This document shows positions 10,751 through 23,452 of a DNA stretch of 64,000 nucleotides, piece by piece; the stretch's first letter is position 1, and each line of letters begins with the position of its first letter. The DNA is taken from assembly GCA_018340375.1 (NCBI GenBank), contig JAFFJZ010000003.1, forward strand, positions 9,920,001-9,984,000. The letters run 5' to 3'. This stretch comes from Gonatopus flavifemur (taxonomy: Eukaryota > Arthropoda > Insecta > Hymenoptera > Dryinidae). Under the pieces are notes generated by a model, which worked only from the letters and a program-made list of their open reading frames with translations, was not told where the DNA came from and searched no databases. Position numbers and translations under genes: made by a program.

Positions 10751-13700
10751 GTTTAATGATCGAATTACCATCAAATAGGAAACGTTATCGGTAAACAACT
10801 CTTGGTAGCCAGGACTGGTTCAACACCTATCCATTCGTCACCGTCGATTAAGTGCCAGGATTTACAGGAATATTATTCGTCAATGAAATCATGTCGTGAA
10901 ATTATGTACAAGTTTTGTTATTTTTATCTCTTGCGCTTTGCGATAGGATATAATTGAGAATCAATAATTCGAAGATAAGATCACCAAAGTAGGAGAAGTA
11001 AACTGCCAATTTTATCCCCAAGTTCGAATAAGACAAAAAAAGAACAAGATATGTGTTCAGCGTTGAAGATATTTGAACCGATCGCAAAATCTGGTTTCAT
11101 AGTGAAAAGCAGAGGAGATAGAAACATGGAATCGTTCCCTTTAACGTCATTATGGATTTGTTTGTGAGAATGAATCATTTTGCGATTCAAACTATACGTA
11201 AACATAGATAAAATTACCATAATTAAGGTAAATAACGTATATTATTCACGAACTGGTGAGTTTTTCAGTCTTTCGAAGATGTCTAAAGGATTAAATGAGA
11301 ACGATTTGATCGGGGAGTTTGATCCTCGAAAGATTCGACATGTTCTGAACTTTTAATTCCAATTTAAGCTCAAGAGATAAGTTTTAGTTTGCTTCAATTC
11401 ATCGATTCATTCCAAACGAGTATACCGCGGTCACGCCGGGTGCCGAAAAATGAAAAGTGCTTGAAATTAGATTTACTTGTTTTCGTTTTAATCGTTGTAC
11501 ATGAGATGCCTAAGAAATTCCCTGCGTTTTCTTAACGAAATGCATATTTCAATTCAACATGGAGCACTATGGTTTCAGCACTGATGATATAAATCACACT
11601 ATGAGATATAATTTTGTATGTTGGAAAAGTTACGAAACATCGCCGGCGAATTGGTATCAGGAGGTAAAAAAATCATTGATGATCGAAATAGTCTGCATTA
11701 TCTTGCACAATGAATCGCACTCCCTTCACTCGCATTTGTATTATTCAGCAGACATTCGCTGGGCTCGTATCTTTATGGTTCAAGTAGCTCTCATTTCGTT
11801 CAGGGTTCCATAATAAATTATCCGTCCTTTTACGAGAAATTATATTTAAAGAAAAAACGAAATATTTCTTCGTCTCGTCAACCGAAAGATACATATTGAT
11901 TGTCGACATTGTTTGTGCAAGATATTATTTGGAGTCATTGAAAAAGTAAGAATAATGTAATGACAAAAGCGTGGAATATGTTCTGATTTGATTTATATAA
12001 CAAAGAAAATTTAGATGATAAAAATTGTACGTAGGAGTAAATCGTGCTGAAAGTATTTTCCCAAGGGAGTTCTTTGATCCATTAAGGGAGATTTTTCCTT
12101 CAAGCAAGGGCATGTGTCTGCTAATAGGATCTAATAAAATATTTAATCAATTCCAGCAGATATTTCACTGTTTCGGTATTCGGTCCTTTGACTTAACTAA
12201 ATAATGATGAATCTAAAAGCAACGATAAACCGAAGGAAGATCTTATTTTATACAGAGTTGATAAACATGAAATCTGATAACAAAATTTGTCATAAATTAT
12301 ATTAATCATACCTTACATTTGGTTCAACATTAGTTTCATGGAATTTTGAAAAATCGTGAAAACATTCATGGTCCTCGCACTCAAAAAGTATCAGAAAAAT
12401 GAGCATTCAATATTTTTTCGTTTTCGTTTTGATAAACATTCTCTAAAAATTTGAATGGGAAATTTTTTTAAAACCAATCCATAAAAATTTGCTAGATTCA
12501 CAAACTTGTTTGAACACATCCCTCGCCCCTGGAATGTTGAGCAAGGTCTTCAGAAACTGAAAAGAATGTGGATTTTCCTAGTTCTAATAGTAACTACATA
12601 ATTTTGGTGGGTCTTTGAATCGTTGTTGGAATTTTGATGGATTTTGAACCTTACTTTCCACTCATCTGGCATAATTGAGTTGAATTTATGTGATTGATGA
12701 TGAAAGTGGTACGTATTTCCGATAGTGAAATGAGCAGAATGAACGAATACAAAACAAAACCTGATGGTCGCGTAAGACATCTTTTAGATCAGTTTCAGAT
12801 ATCATGTATATTGAGTCATTTTCTAGCAATCATTTTGTGTTATTTTTTATCCAGATGTAGGATAAGGAAACTAATACATCACTTATATGAAAATCATGTA
12901 ATACTCTGTACCAAAAAGTGATCTCATATAATTCTGACGTTGAACATGCATCCCATAAATTAGACTTGATGAATCTCAATACAAGATTTTATACAATTTT
13001 TAGTGAAATTTTATAAGAGTTCCTTAGATGGGGTTTTTATGTAGATACTTCTTTTGCAACACTCTGCACGAAATTTCAACTTGTAGAGAGAAATTCTGAT
13101 AACGTTATCAAAATTTGTTATTAAGGGATATTCGTTTTGCAGTTGTGCAAGATTTTTACATTAAGTCCGCATAAGCAGTCAACCGTAAATTTCGCTTCTG
13201 TCGCGTATATGTTATGGAAGAGAAATTGAATTTGATGGTAGAAACAACTCAGAAGAACACTTTTTCAATTGTATACAAATAGCCAAAATCAACTTTATAT
13301 TCTAATTAAAATTAACAATGTGCTTATTGCATTCAAAGCGCTCCATGACACTATTTTTCATAAAGACAAATTATTTTGCTTCTATTGTATGGAGTTAATT
13401 TGGGCGTGGTGCTCCTTTCACATTCCTCTTCATTTTCTCTTTTCATTCCCTGAAAGTCGAAATTCGATTGAAGGAAGAACTGTACATTGTCGAATATAAT
13501 TTCATTCCTTTCGGCTAATCGATACCAATTTCGATGTCATTCGCACTGAAATGACTACGATGATAAGCCTTCTTCGTTTCTTTGATCTCGTTGTCACCTT
13601 ATCATAAAAATCCATCAGTTCTGTCTATAATTCAGGGCATGCCTTATGAATGTTCTTCACGCTAAGTCAACAGTTCTCCACGATGGTGGTGAAGGGAAAT

Positions 13701-14339
13701 TCGTGGAAAAAAATTCATTTGTTAAGAGCATGCTATATCATTTGGTCAAGCAACTCTTACAATTGTATTCAAAATTATTTTTCCTTCTTTTTATAAAATT
13801 GAATCATGTTACCAAAATTTGAATCGTTTGTAGAAACGAAATGAAAATTCAAACCCATACAAAATCTCATGAATGTTCGTTATCAAACTTTTCAAATCAG
13901 CTCTTTGGAATATCGCTTAAACAAAAAGTACTGCGAAATTTCGTTATTCGATTATCAATTCGTTTCAACGAATGATTCAAACTTCAGCAAGATGTTGAAT
14001 TGTATTCTCAATCTTTTTGAGGATAAATTCATATGTTGAGAATCTAAAATTCCTGAATTCGATATCAGACAAAATTCAACTCTCCAACTGTTTACATGTG
14101 AGTTTGAGAATTATGGAAGCTTTAAAATCGTTGATACATTTTTTTCTGATATTCAAAAACACGGTATATATTAGGAATGTATGAATCATGGCTTATGTAA
14201 AACACCATCTACTATACAAGATTATCTCATTCATAAACATATTCATTTACACGTGGCATAAGTGTACCGTGTGACCTTAATGAAAATTATGGCAACTGAA
14301 ATTTCACTTTTTCAAAAGAACTTTTATATGAAACATGTA
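10751..14339. other. gene-free stretch
   Basis: Nothing supportable apart from a perfect 14-bp palindrome TGATAACGTTATCA at 13097-13110 and a few short frames. No dispersed repeat partner noticed. Confidence 0.45.
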
Positions 14340-14660
14340 GAATTATGAGAAGAGGTTTTCTAGAGGTATGCGCGTTCACGTCGTTCGTGGTCTCGTAAAA
14401 TCAGTTATTTTCGTCTATTCATACACGCGGGTGTTTTCCGAGTTATTTACTTGTATGCGTACATGTATGCGCGCGCACGGTTTTGACGTGTTCTCAAATT
14501 AAACTGTACGCACACGTGGATATCAAATCGAGTGCGAGTTGTCGTGAAATATCTACATGCGCAAAAATCACCACCGTGGGTTACAGAGATATCATGTAAC
14601 TGTGGGAAACTCATTCAGCTGGGGGATTGATAGGTTGGGGGGTTGTTATATTAGGCTGTC
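14340..14660. other. CpG-rich patch with alternating purine-pyrimidine runs
   Basis: Contains GTATGCGCGTTCACGTCG, TGTATGCGCGCGCACGG and several ACGCAC/GTGCG steps. Such alternating runs can adopt Z-DNA and such patches can be regulatory, but no gene start is evident. Elevated CpG is seen directly; function is not. Confidence 0.3.
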
Positions 14661-14950
14661 CATGCAACACAAAAGGTTTCGCAAATGTACTTTAACCATA
14701 TAATGTGAGAAAACCCGTGTGAACGATTCTGATCGTTGAAGATACGTTAACTCTGTAAATCTGAATCAGTAGAATTTTCCTGGCAATCAATGCTGAGTTT
14801 TCCAATCGTGGGAATTTCATTGATGCTCAGTACTCATTCAATAATCGGCTGATGTATGGTGTTCGTTCAATAGCCAACGATACATTTCCTATCAATTCAG
14901 AATCTGTGGTTCAGAGTTTAGTTCTTCAATACACCCGTAAACCCTAACAG

Positions 14951-15135
14951 CAAAACGTGGCTCTGAGACCTACGTTCTATAAACCTTTCATAAACGTTCC
15001 AGTAGTACACCGTGCTGTCTGGGAAATGATCAAATACCCCCCTATGGATGCAATGGTGGATATAATTATTATTGACATTCATGGCACACTCTTTGAATAC
15101 CGAAGAGTGAAAATCCCAATCAAACGGCAAGATAG
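14951..15135 (+). CDS. candidate 185-bp internal exon, unknown product
   Basis: Not recognised. ACCCTAACAG, ending 14950, is a plausible acceptor whose own sequence contains an in-frame TAA. From 14951 the frame CAA AAC GTG GCT... is open for 61 codons up to a weak donor ATAG|GTAGCC (GT at 15136-15137), beyond which the frame stops at once. The peptide has a mixed composition with an isoleucine-rich core (VDIIIIDIHGTLFEYRRVK) and no family I can name. A caution: the putative donor lies in a sequence (TAGCCAGAAAGGAACT) that belongs to a dispersed repeat, which lowers the likelihood that it is a real exon edge. Confidence 0.2.
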
Positions 15136-15156
15136 GTAGCCAGAAAGGAACTCATC
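15131..15156. repeat. E-repeat fragment (GCCAGAAGGGAAC type)
   Basis: TAGCCAGAAAGGAACTCAT here matches GCAGCCAGAAGGGAACTTAT at 20441-20460 and, inverted, the sequence at 21632-21651. In each place it lies beside GAGTG/CACTC-rich palindromic sequence. Confidence 0.5.
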
Positions 15157-15159
15157 TCT

Positions 15160-18100
15160 TCTTTCGAGTGGAGATATCACTTCTTCCAATTTAGAAAGCA
15201 GTAATACGTCATATTTTGAACCGATTACTAATAAGAAAAAAACAGTAATGCAACAAACTTCCAACAAAGTCAAAGAGGACAACGAAATAATGACTTTTCA
15301 AACAAGAATTTCATCAAAGATTAAACCAGTTGAGATTCAAATCGGTCCTTCATTTGGAAAATGTTGAAAGTTCACTCATAAGTCACAGTGGTCGAGCACC
15401 AGTTTCAGCTGCCTCAATTTTGATTAGCAATCTATGTAACTGCAAAGTTAGGCGATCCGACAATGAAGGAACAAGTAAAGGAAGGTACATACATCGTACC
15501 TGGCCCTTTTAAAGCCTCTTTAATCTCGAACAGGATTCGCTTGTGCACCCAACAAAAATAATACCAAAATAAGAGTATTTCTCTCTCTTTGATGCAACTT
15601 CTCATCTGAAATATAGAATCAAAAGTATTCCTCTATATTCGAGAGGATCGGTCTGTGTGGTGATTTTGATTCTTCGGTTTTGCTTTGTTCAAAATCGTAG
15701 AGGAATATCCTCAATTTCACGAAGTAAACGAAATTAAAATATCTTCTTTGATTGAGAAGGATTTTTCCTCTCGTGTTTTTCAAATTACTTTTTTCTGGGT
15801 GTGTTTAAACAATCAAAGTATAAATCGTTGATTTCTTCAAGATGAACGACGTTTATAAACATTCATTCGAGTAGCATTATCGAATAAAGGTTATTTGATA
15901 CGCTAAGAGCAAAAGTGACACTTAAATTGTTGTCAAGCAAAAACAGGACAGGAACTTCTGAGAGCAAGAATGGAACGTCAAAAGTTCCGAGCGAAAGCGA
16001 TGCATCTATAATTCGGAACAAAAGAGCAACCTCCGGGCAAAAAATGAAACACTGAAAAGCTCGAGCAAAAAGAAATCAGTGCTTAAATACAGAATCCTCT
16101 GGTTAAAGAGACCCCTTGAATCCTATTGGAACAAAAACAGATAATAGGAAATAAAGTGTGCTTTTGTCAGTTCCATTTTATTTCCTATTAACATTTTTGG
16201 AGTTTAAAATACTTGGAATTCAATAGGAAAATATGAGGGAGATCATTAAATCCTATTATTTTTTTCATCATTCAATCCTTAGAATAAAAAACAGATTCGA
16301 AGGGAAATGCACTCAAATCTCATTACATTCGAACTCCAATAATTTTTCCATTAATATGTTCTCCACCAAGCCCACCTGGCATATTCGGCAAGTCTCATTC
16401 AGGTTTTGAAAAATCATGAATGTTGACCGAAACAGAATACATATTTATTGTAATTTTCTAAAACACTCTCTTGGGTTTCTCCCTTTCTGTGCTTTGGATG
16501 GTTGTGTTTTTGGTTGATTATTTCGCTGTCGACTCTGTTTTCTTTGGTTCAGTGTTCCTTACTTTAATCATACTGTGTTTTATCTTGCCCCAGCAGACAA
16601 TTTCTGATTGAAATTCATCTTTTGATCCACATTTGAATAGTTCTGAATGAAAACCCTTAAGATTGGGAAGAATAATCCTGATGCTTTATATATTCGCCCT
16701 ATCTTTCGAAGAAATCTGGAATTTCAACAAACTGACATCATGGCAAAGTTTACCCGAAGTTAGGTTACTGGACCGAAATTTTTCAACTTGCCATAATTTG
16801 TGATAGACGCATTCCCGCCAACTGGTAGTTTCGCAGGAGAACTCTCAAACGCTTCCTTTTCTGTTGCCAAAACCAGCGCACTACACTTACACACAGACGA
16901 TTTGGGTCCATTATGCCCCTACTTTCCCTATTCATTAATGTTTCTGAGTAGATGAAACAACAACGATGGCAACGACTCTATTGAAGTATTAATGTAAAAA
17001 AGGGATAGGAGGAATTTATTTACACTCTTACATGTACATGCATATACTTATTATACTCTTTCATATAATACATAAACTTGAAAAGTAAAAAGTCTGCACC
17101 AACAGTAAGGGTAAATTGACGTGTAGCATGTATATGAATATAGTATGAGTTAAACTGTGGGTATATGTATGTACATTAAACACGTACCTACTGTCGATAC
17201 GACAATAAATCGATAACCATGGATGTAGGCCACAAGAGATGAGAGTTGTGTGTCAGGGTTTGTTAAGACCACTACCACTATTACCTGTGACTGGGTGCAT
17301 GTCGGCACGGACGATCAACGCCAGTTTCAAAATGCATTTGATCATTGATTCATCTTTATCCAGTGAAGAACATCCCTAGAGCATAGAGATACACGGATGC
17401 ATCTAGGATGCTATGTTATCCTTAGGTAAAGGCGATTTTCGATGGATTGATATCGATATAAACACCAGAGAGACATGAACTCGATCGGTGGTTTCATTCT
17501 GTTAACGTAATTCCATTGGAAAACAGAGTGAGTGCCGAGGGGACTCGGTCGCTGTTGAATAACACATATTTCGAATGATACCTAACTCGATTTTGATGAA
17601 TAATCACAAAGGCTTCTCCTATATTTGACGCATTTTGTTGAGGAGTGAAAAATTTATCACCAGGTGAGATAATGTTTCTCAATTCTATATCATCCAATTT
17701 TTGTGCTGAGTTTTTATTTTTCAATCACCTCTGTTGGTTGAACAGCCTATAATATGAGAGAAAGTGAATTTTACTGTGGCAAGTAGTTGAGAATCGTAGT
17801 ACATGGAACTTCAATTTCATTAAAAAAGGACAGAAAATCACTACAGTAACAGAGTACAACATTATCGTGGCATGTACGAGTTCAGGGCCATTTCGTTTAG
17901 AAGGAAATAATAAAATCAGATTCATGAAGATATCTTTGGTGAGATATCTTTTAGATTTTTTCAAGGCATGTATCATTATTGAGATACCGTTAATAATTTT
18001 TAGATCTCAAAGGCTATGGCAACGCCAGGATTCCAAAAATATAGTTCAACATTCCAAGAATATCGCTCTGTGCCGTGCGGTTATTAACGTTGAAAAATTC

Positions 18101-19189
18101 TGCTACAAAGTAATTATCTTTGAGGATTGAAGTATAGTCGGGAATCCTATCGCAAGGATTTAATTACAGTCCCGAAGCTGAAATTATCAGTTGTCCATAA
18201 GCTTCCCAAAATTTGACTCTCGAAGGTTAATTCCGCCATTAATTTCCAGTCAAGTCCAATACCGCCAATTTTCCACAGTGTATGATGGCACATACGTCAT
18301 TGTCAAACCCTCGACGTTGACAAATATTTTGAATGATTGAAAACAAAGATTCATAACCGGTGACTATGAATCAATGATTCTAATTTTGTACTCAGCTGAG
18401 TAACTGATAAGGCATACTCTGATGATAATGATATTGTCACCCAGTTACTCGAACAAACTGACATGAGATTATTCAACTGTCAGGGTTTCTCAACCATTCG
18501 AATCTTTGCAACCGATGAACCGAATTGGTTTCATCATTACCTTGAGCAGGACTCCAAAAAAAATGACAAAAACACAAACTTCGTAAAATTGTTTCATTAA
18601 CTGATACTCATTAAAAGAAGTTTTACTGTTGAAATACAAAAGTAAATCGAGTAAAGTCTAAGAAGGAGACTATCAGTAGGATCAAAGAGGTTGAAAAAAC
18701 AGGGATTCCAACTTTAATGAGGAATACTGTAAACTATACATTGACAGTGTTTCTGACGAAGGTTGAGTTCAGTACGACGTTTGCGAAGGCAGGGCTCTTA
18801 ATGAAAGCTTAGAAACTGATTAATTCCACAAGTGAGTTCTTGAATTTTTTATATTTTACTGTCTCCTTTTGTTGATTGGCATCAAAATTGTTCTGAGGTC
18901 TTTCATTTGAAATGGATGCGTTGGGCGAGTAAGTCAGTTTTATTTATTGATTCATTTTTGTCCGTATATACGGGGAGAAAAAAAGAGAGCATGATCACAT
19001 CACTAGAAATCATTGCTAGAAAAATTCAAAAGCATACTTTTTTTATCAACAGTTCCTGATTGAGGGTAGTTCCTCAAGGTAGATCAGTATCATTTCTTAC
19101 AGAATTATGTGATCATATTTCACGTATATTATAAACAAAACATCTCTTTCAAAAAATTTTCATCTCACTGAGATGGAAGAATCTTCGTA
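15160..19189. other. gene-free stretch with minor repeats
   Basis: Holds a degenerate GAGCAAAA-type repeat at about 15905-16075 and a 47-bp hairpin at 16143-16189. A perfect-looking but short palindromic region lies at 18507-18528 (GATGAA..TTCATC). A start resembling the ACACGGAGAAAAAA terminus is at 18967. No exon candidate stands out. Confidence 0.45.
16143..16189. repeat. short hairpin, 13-bp perfect stem
   Basis: AATAGGAAATAAA and its exact inverse TTTATTTCCTATT enclose a 21-base loop. Too short for a MITE and with an unpaired loop too large for a typical pre-miRNA; recorded as structure only. Confidence 0.4.
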
Positions 19190-19551
19190 GAAACAAGGTG
19201 GATGAAAGAGAAATATTCATGGTTGCAATGAGTTGGAATTTTGATTTGATCGCCAAAAAATGTGATTGTAATGACCAGATAAAATGATTTGAGTTTAAAT
19301 ACGCCCATATATCACAAGAGTTCTAAGACAATTCTATAAGAATACAATATATTCATTATGTGCTCTCTCAGAACTCTGGTGTTATCTGGGCGCCACGAAA
19401 AAAACACTTGGTTTTACTAACCTGAAAAATGGAGTTGATTTTCGCTTGAACCACTTTTTCTGGATGTCACAATCACATTTCATGAACGAACAGAACCAGA
19501 TATTAAGTTGTTGCGAACACGAATGATCGAACCAGGTCGTTGTTTTTGTTA
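19190..19551. mobile_element. MITE family M, copy 2, diverged and interrupted
   Basis: The left half, including AATGTGATTGTAATGACCAG, and the right half, including CTGGATGTCACAATCACATT, correspond to the arms of the 7271-7552 element. Both halves are clearly older and more mutated. The centre is interrupted by an unrelated hairpin at 19302-19392. The right end is blurred (GATCGAACCAGGTCGTTG near 19530). Open frames on the minus strand across it are incidental. Confidence 0.7.
19302..19392. mobile_element. 91-bp hairpin element nested in MITE copy 2
   Basis: CGCCCATATATCACAAGAGT at the left and the reverse complement of the right end (CGCCCAGATAACACCAGAGT) match over about 25 bp. The element sits where copies 1 and 3 of the host MITE are continuous, so it inserted later than the host. 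No target duplication can be assigned with confidence. Confidence 0.6.
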
Positions 19552-20009
19552 ACATAGCTGTGATAGTGATAATGTACCTCAAGAGAACACAAACTTTCCG
19601 AGTTAAATTTACGTCCATTGTACGCGAATTCACGTTCATGGACTGTTGAATGGACCTTCAAATGTCCGGGCTTGAATAGACCTCTATTGAACATCCCTTG
19701 AACCTCCATGTTCTCTTGGGGTAGCCAACACGCAAAAAAATGACTTGTCATATTTACCACAATTTGGAACAAAATGTGGAACAAGGACAATTTTGAAGTA
19801 TAATTCTCTGAAATTGCTATTAAATTTGTTCTCAATGGTAATAGAAATTGTTCCTGTCCCAGAATTTACCGCAAATTTAGTTCCGTACAAATAAGAAATC
19901 GGACTCAAATTCAGCTCCGATTCAGACAAATTTTCCTCATATTCAAACTTCTAGGTGTTTATGTTCTGAGTTATTTTGTTGTTCATCGTGTGATAAGGCA
20001 CTTTACTGA

Positions 20010-20304
20010 AATTGCCAAGTAGATCTGGACGAAGAAATAGTTGTCAGACTTTGAACGGTTTTTGTGCCAGGAAATCCGATCAAAAACTGACTCAATCTCT
20101 ACCTAGTTTCGTCCGAAATCACTCAACATAGAATATCCTGTCGAAAACTGATAAAAATCTTTTCTGTCAGTTTTTGAAAGGATATTCCCATTTGGTAATT
20201 CCAGGCGAAAGCAGGTAGAAATTCAGTCAGTTTTTGACCAGATTTTCTGGGACAAAAACCGTTCAAAGTCTGACAACTATTTTTTTGGCCAGATCTGCCT
20301 GGCA
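20010..20304. mobile_element. 295-bp near-perfect long hairpin (foldback element)
   Basis: The arms 20010-20156 and 20157-20304 are inverted copies alignable over essentially their full length. They share an uninterrupted 30-bp identical block (left copy about 20038-20067) and flanking AGATCTGG motifs near both ends. There is almost no loop. Either a MITE of the foldback type or, if transcribed, a source of hairpin-derived small interfering RNA as known in Drosophila. The good arm identity implies a recent origin or selection on pairing. Confidence 0.85.
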
Positions 20305-20390
20305 TTTTCCGCATATTAATTTTTATCGTATATTCCACTTTGATAGAGAAGAACGTGTTTTTATTGGTTCTTTACAAAAATACTCTCAAA

Positions 20391-20462
20391 ATATGAAAGA
20401 GTGAAATTCCTCTCTGTTGGAGTGAGAATTCATTCTTCAAGCAGCCAGAAGGGAACTTATGA
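20391..20462. repeat. E-repeat copy, GAGTG-rich
   Basis: AAAGAGTGAAATTCCTCTC and GGAGTGAGAATTCATTC precede GCAGCCAGAAGGGAACTTAT (20441-20460). Same family as 15131-15156, 21600-21690 (inverted) and probably 23660-23770. Confidence 0.55.
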
Positions 20463-21327
20463 TTTGGTTAAAGTGGAATTCGTAGTCTTCTAAATTTAGT
20501 GAATGATGAATGGTTGATTTATTCTACCAAGGAATCATTCCAGAGGTAAATAGAAAGATTCATCTACAAAGTCGTATCTTAAAATCTCCTACAAAGGAAC
20601 ATTTTTTCTACGAATGAATGTGAATATGTATATATAGCCTCATCTGAACCTCTTTTCTTGGATACAACCTCGCTCGATCTTTCACCGTAGCATCTTTTTT
20701 ACTCATGAAAATCTCCCTTGAATACTTTCCGTCTTATTTTCTCCAGTAGAAAATGCAATTCACGTACAAAGGATATCCTTATCGCTCCGCATATCAGATC
20801 GAATTGAGAATTTCAATCTTCAAACGATTCGAAACTTCAGGCAGTAAGGGTTCAATACTAAGCGAATACAAGAATGCTTAACAATGAATACTATTAACCT
20901 CTCTTTACTGTGATCAATAGTTGAGAATAGCAGATCTGATGTTTGATAACGCTATGAGGATTTCCTATACTAATAAGTGTCGTTCGTCATTAGATTATCC
21001 CCCATTAGATTTTGTAGATCACAAATTTGCCATTCACGAATCGAAGTTCGAAACAGTTTGATGGATTTTCCATTATACTCAAGGAAGTGAAATTTCACTT
21101 CCACTCCCTATCGCAAAGAATCAATAACGAGATTATAAAGCTGTCACATTTACCATACATGGAAGTATTACTCGCTTTGACTCGTTTCGAGATTGAACTC
21201 TGTAGTTTGATATTTTGATTGATGAGAAAGTCCTTTATATCCTCGCGTTTTTTTTTGCAACGAAGAATGGAATGGGGAGAGATCGAAGTGGAATTTTCAT
21301 TTCAATTTCAATCGATGGAAACTGTGA

Positions 21328-21348
21328 TGAGAGAGAGAGAGAGAGAGG
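21328..21348. repeat. (GA)n microsatellite
   Basis: About ten uninterrupted GA units. The frame on the plus strand reads through it as an Arg/Glu run and is not evidence of a gene. Confidence 0.9.
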
Positions 21349-21599
21349 GAGGAAAGAATTTGCGCATAGGAAATCAGGGGATTATAACGAAAAAAAGATT
21401 GTCTTGATAACAGTTGGGATTAGAAACAGATTGAACTCACGTTCGAATCTTGACAGAATTTCATTGCTACAAATACTTGATTTTCAGAATTTCTCAGCAA
21501 TTCTTGGAGTTCTGCAAAGATTTTGTTATGAAAGTTGTTTCTGAGAAATGTATATATCTTCATCAGATGTGTATAAGAAGTTTATCAACTCTCTGAATA

Positions 21600-21690
21600 C
21601 GGGAGAGTGAGAATTCCACTCGAACGGGAAGATAGGTTCCCTTCTGGCTGCCTAAAGTGTGAATTCGCACTCTCAAAGAATGGAAATCGG
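21600..21690. repeat. E-repeat copy, inverted
   Basis: GAGTGAGAATTCCACTC is followed by GATAGGTTCCCTTCTGGCTGC (21631-21651), the inverse of the 20441-20460 block, then TGTGAATTCGCACTCTC. With the copy at 20391-20462 it forms a ~1.2-kb-spaced inverted pair. Confidence 0.55.
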
Positions 21691-23220
21691 AATATCAAAC
21701 TGACGTGGATTACTTAAGCAGATTCTCATGAACTATTTTTATGAAATCACGCTTCGTGTATTGAATTTGAGTTGAAGCTATTCCAGACTTGGAATTTTCG
21801 CTGGAGAAAAAAAATTACGTAAGCTGGAGAGAAATTGGAATAACGTTTGAATAACTTCCCAATATCGATTATGAAAATTTAAATATTTGGCCGATGTTTG
21901 ATTCTATAAGAAGGATTTTAAAAATATCAAAGAAATCAGGAAGGTATGAAAACGTTTTTGCAATTATTTTAGTAACATAGCTATGCATTCGTCGTTTGTA
22001 ACCAAAGACAATATCAAAGCAATCTATATATGAATTCGCTTCATTTGAATCGGATCGATAATTTCCTTTTAGGAATTAACATGAGATTAAAAATAACTGC
22101 ATATCAGGTGAAAAATATAATCACATATGAAATGATTTTCTCCGCGTAAAGTGTAAGTAAAATTCTTATCGGTTTTAATTAAATCCATTTTATTTTCTTC
22201 TTTTCCCTTTTTCTTCTGCTCTTCCTGTTCCCTGCGAGAAAACTGAATCGGAGAATAAAACGTGAATTTTTCAAACGATACTTTACATCTTTTATTCTCA
22301 ATTTGATGATATCATAATTATGATAATAACAATAATAATATCAAATTCTCACCATTAATTGTATCATAAAAGAAAACAACCCGTAGAAAACTTACGATTT
22401 TTCACCTTATTTCTTTTCCTCACATGTACATATGTGTGTGAAAGAGGAGAATGAATTCCAAGCTCCAGGGAAATTCGGATATATAATTGTGATGTAAATT
22501 ACATTTCATTTTAAAAAAGAAAAAGTAACATTTTAATCGTGAATTCAGGATACTGAAATCTGTTCTTTTAGTTTTTTTACTTTTGTTGAAACTCTTTCCA
22601 CGCAGATTTGGGAGATGACTTTCTTTTTGGATGATTTTTGTTTCACAACGAAGGAAGGATGTATGAAGTGATCAAGATGGTCATATTGGTGTTACGTATA
22701 AGTTGGAAGGCTCGTTAGGCTGACCAAAACCTTGTAAACGATTTCGATTAATCCCTAGGTCGCTATGACTGCTCACTCACCCTAATTCCTGTACCTTGAG
22801 GGAGCAGTTACAGGAATGTAATACCTCGTGACAACATTTGTTGGAATACCAAATCTTTTCTACCGAAACATTGAGTGTATTATTATCATTCGGTGGAAAG
22901 AAGAATTTTGAATTTTCTAAATGAATAATCAAAGTATTAAGGTATCAAGGTATGCACAAATCTTCCCTGGTTAAAAGAGTCTATTTATTCTATTGATTTA
23001 TGAGATTTAATGCAAACCTTGAAACAGGAAATTACCATTCAAACTCATGAAAAACCAGTTTTTTTAGTGGGTTCAATGAGCCTGAATGGTCATTTGCCAT
23101 TACAAAGTTTGTATTATTTAATGAGACTCAATAGATACTTTTTATCAGGGTTGGTAGTGCTTTTCCCTATTCATGAAGCTACTCTCTAAATCTGGAACAG
23201 ATTCACTCCACTAACCCCGG
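21691..23220. other. gene-free stretch
   Basis: No gene seen. A small internal inverted pair ATTCCTGTA/TTACAGGAAT lies near 22780-22820. Otherwise A+T-rich sequence without repeat partners. Confidence 0.45.
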
Positions 23221-23317
23221 TGTGCATCAACATTGAGCCAATTTCAACCCATTTTTGGCAAATGCCGGTCAATTTCGCGCCAAGAGAGGGCTGAAATTGG
23301 CTCAATGTTTGTGCACA
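23221..23317. mobile_element. 97-bp palindromic mini-element, family P, complete copy
   Basis: The terminal 26 bases are inverted with only two mismatches: TGTGCATCAACATTGAGCCA at the left, TGTGCACAAACATTGAGCCA read from the right. The centre is G+C-richer (CCGGTCAATTTCGCGCC). A partial copy lies at 30719-30805. Confidence 0.75.
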
Positions 23318-23339
23318 GATGGGAAGTCTCAGAAATGAG

Positions 23340-23425
23340 CCAGTCTGCTCCGAGTGAAACTTTCACTCATTTCGAGTGAACTTTCACTGTCTTAGAATGA
23401 AAAATTCACTCTACAATAGGTGTGG
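23340..23425. repeat. GAGTGAAA/TTTCACTC palindrome cluster
   Basis: GAGTGAAACTTTCACTC and GAGTGAACTTTCACTG follow each other, with TTCACTC again at the end. These resemble the palindromes at 20391, 23660 and 53540. Confidence 0.5.
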
Positions 23426-23452
23426 TTGTGAGTTTATCAGCTCAAAAACCTT

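Noticed and set aside
21443..21451. GTTCGAATC resembling a tRNA T-loop
   Set aside because: No acceptor, D or anticodon stem could be formed around it.
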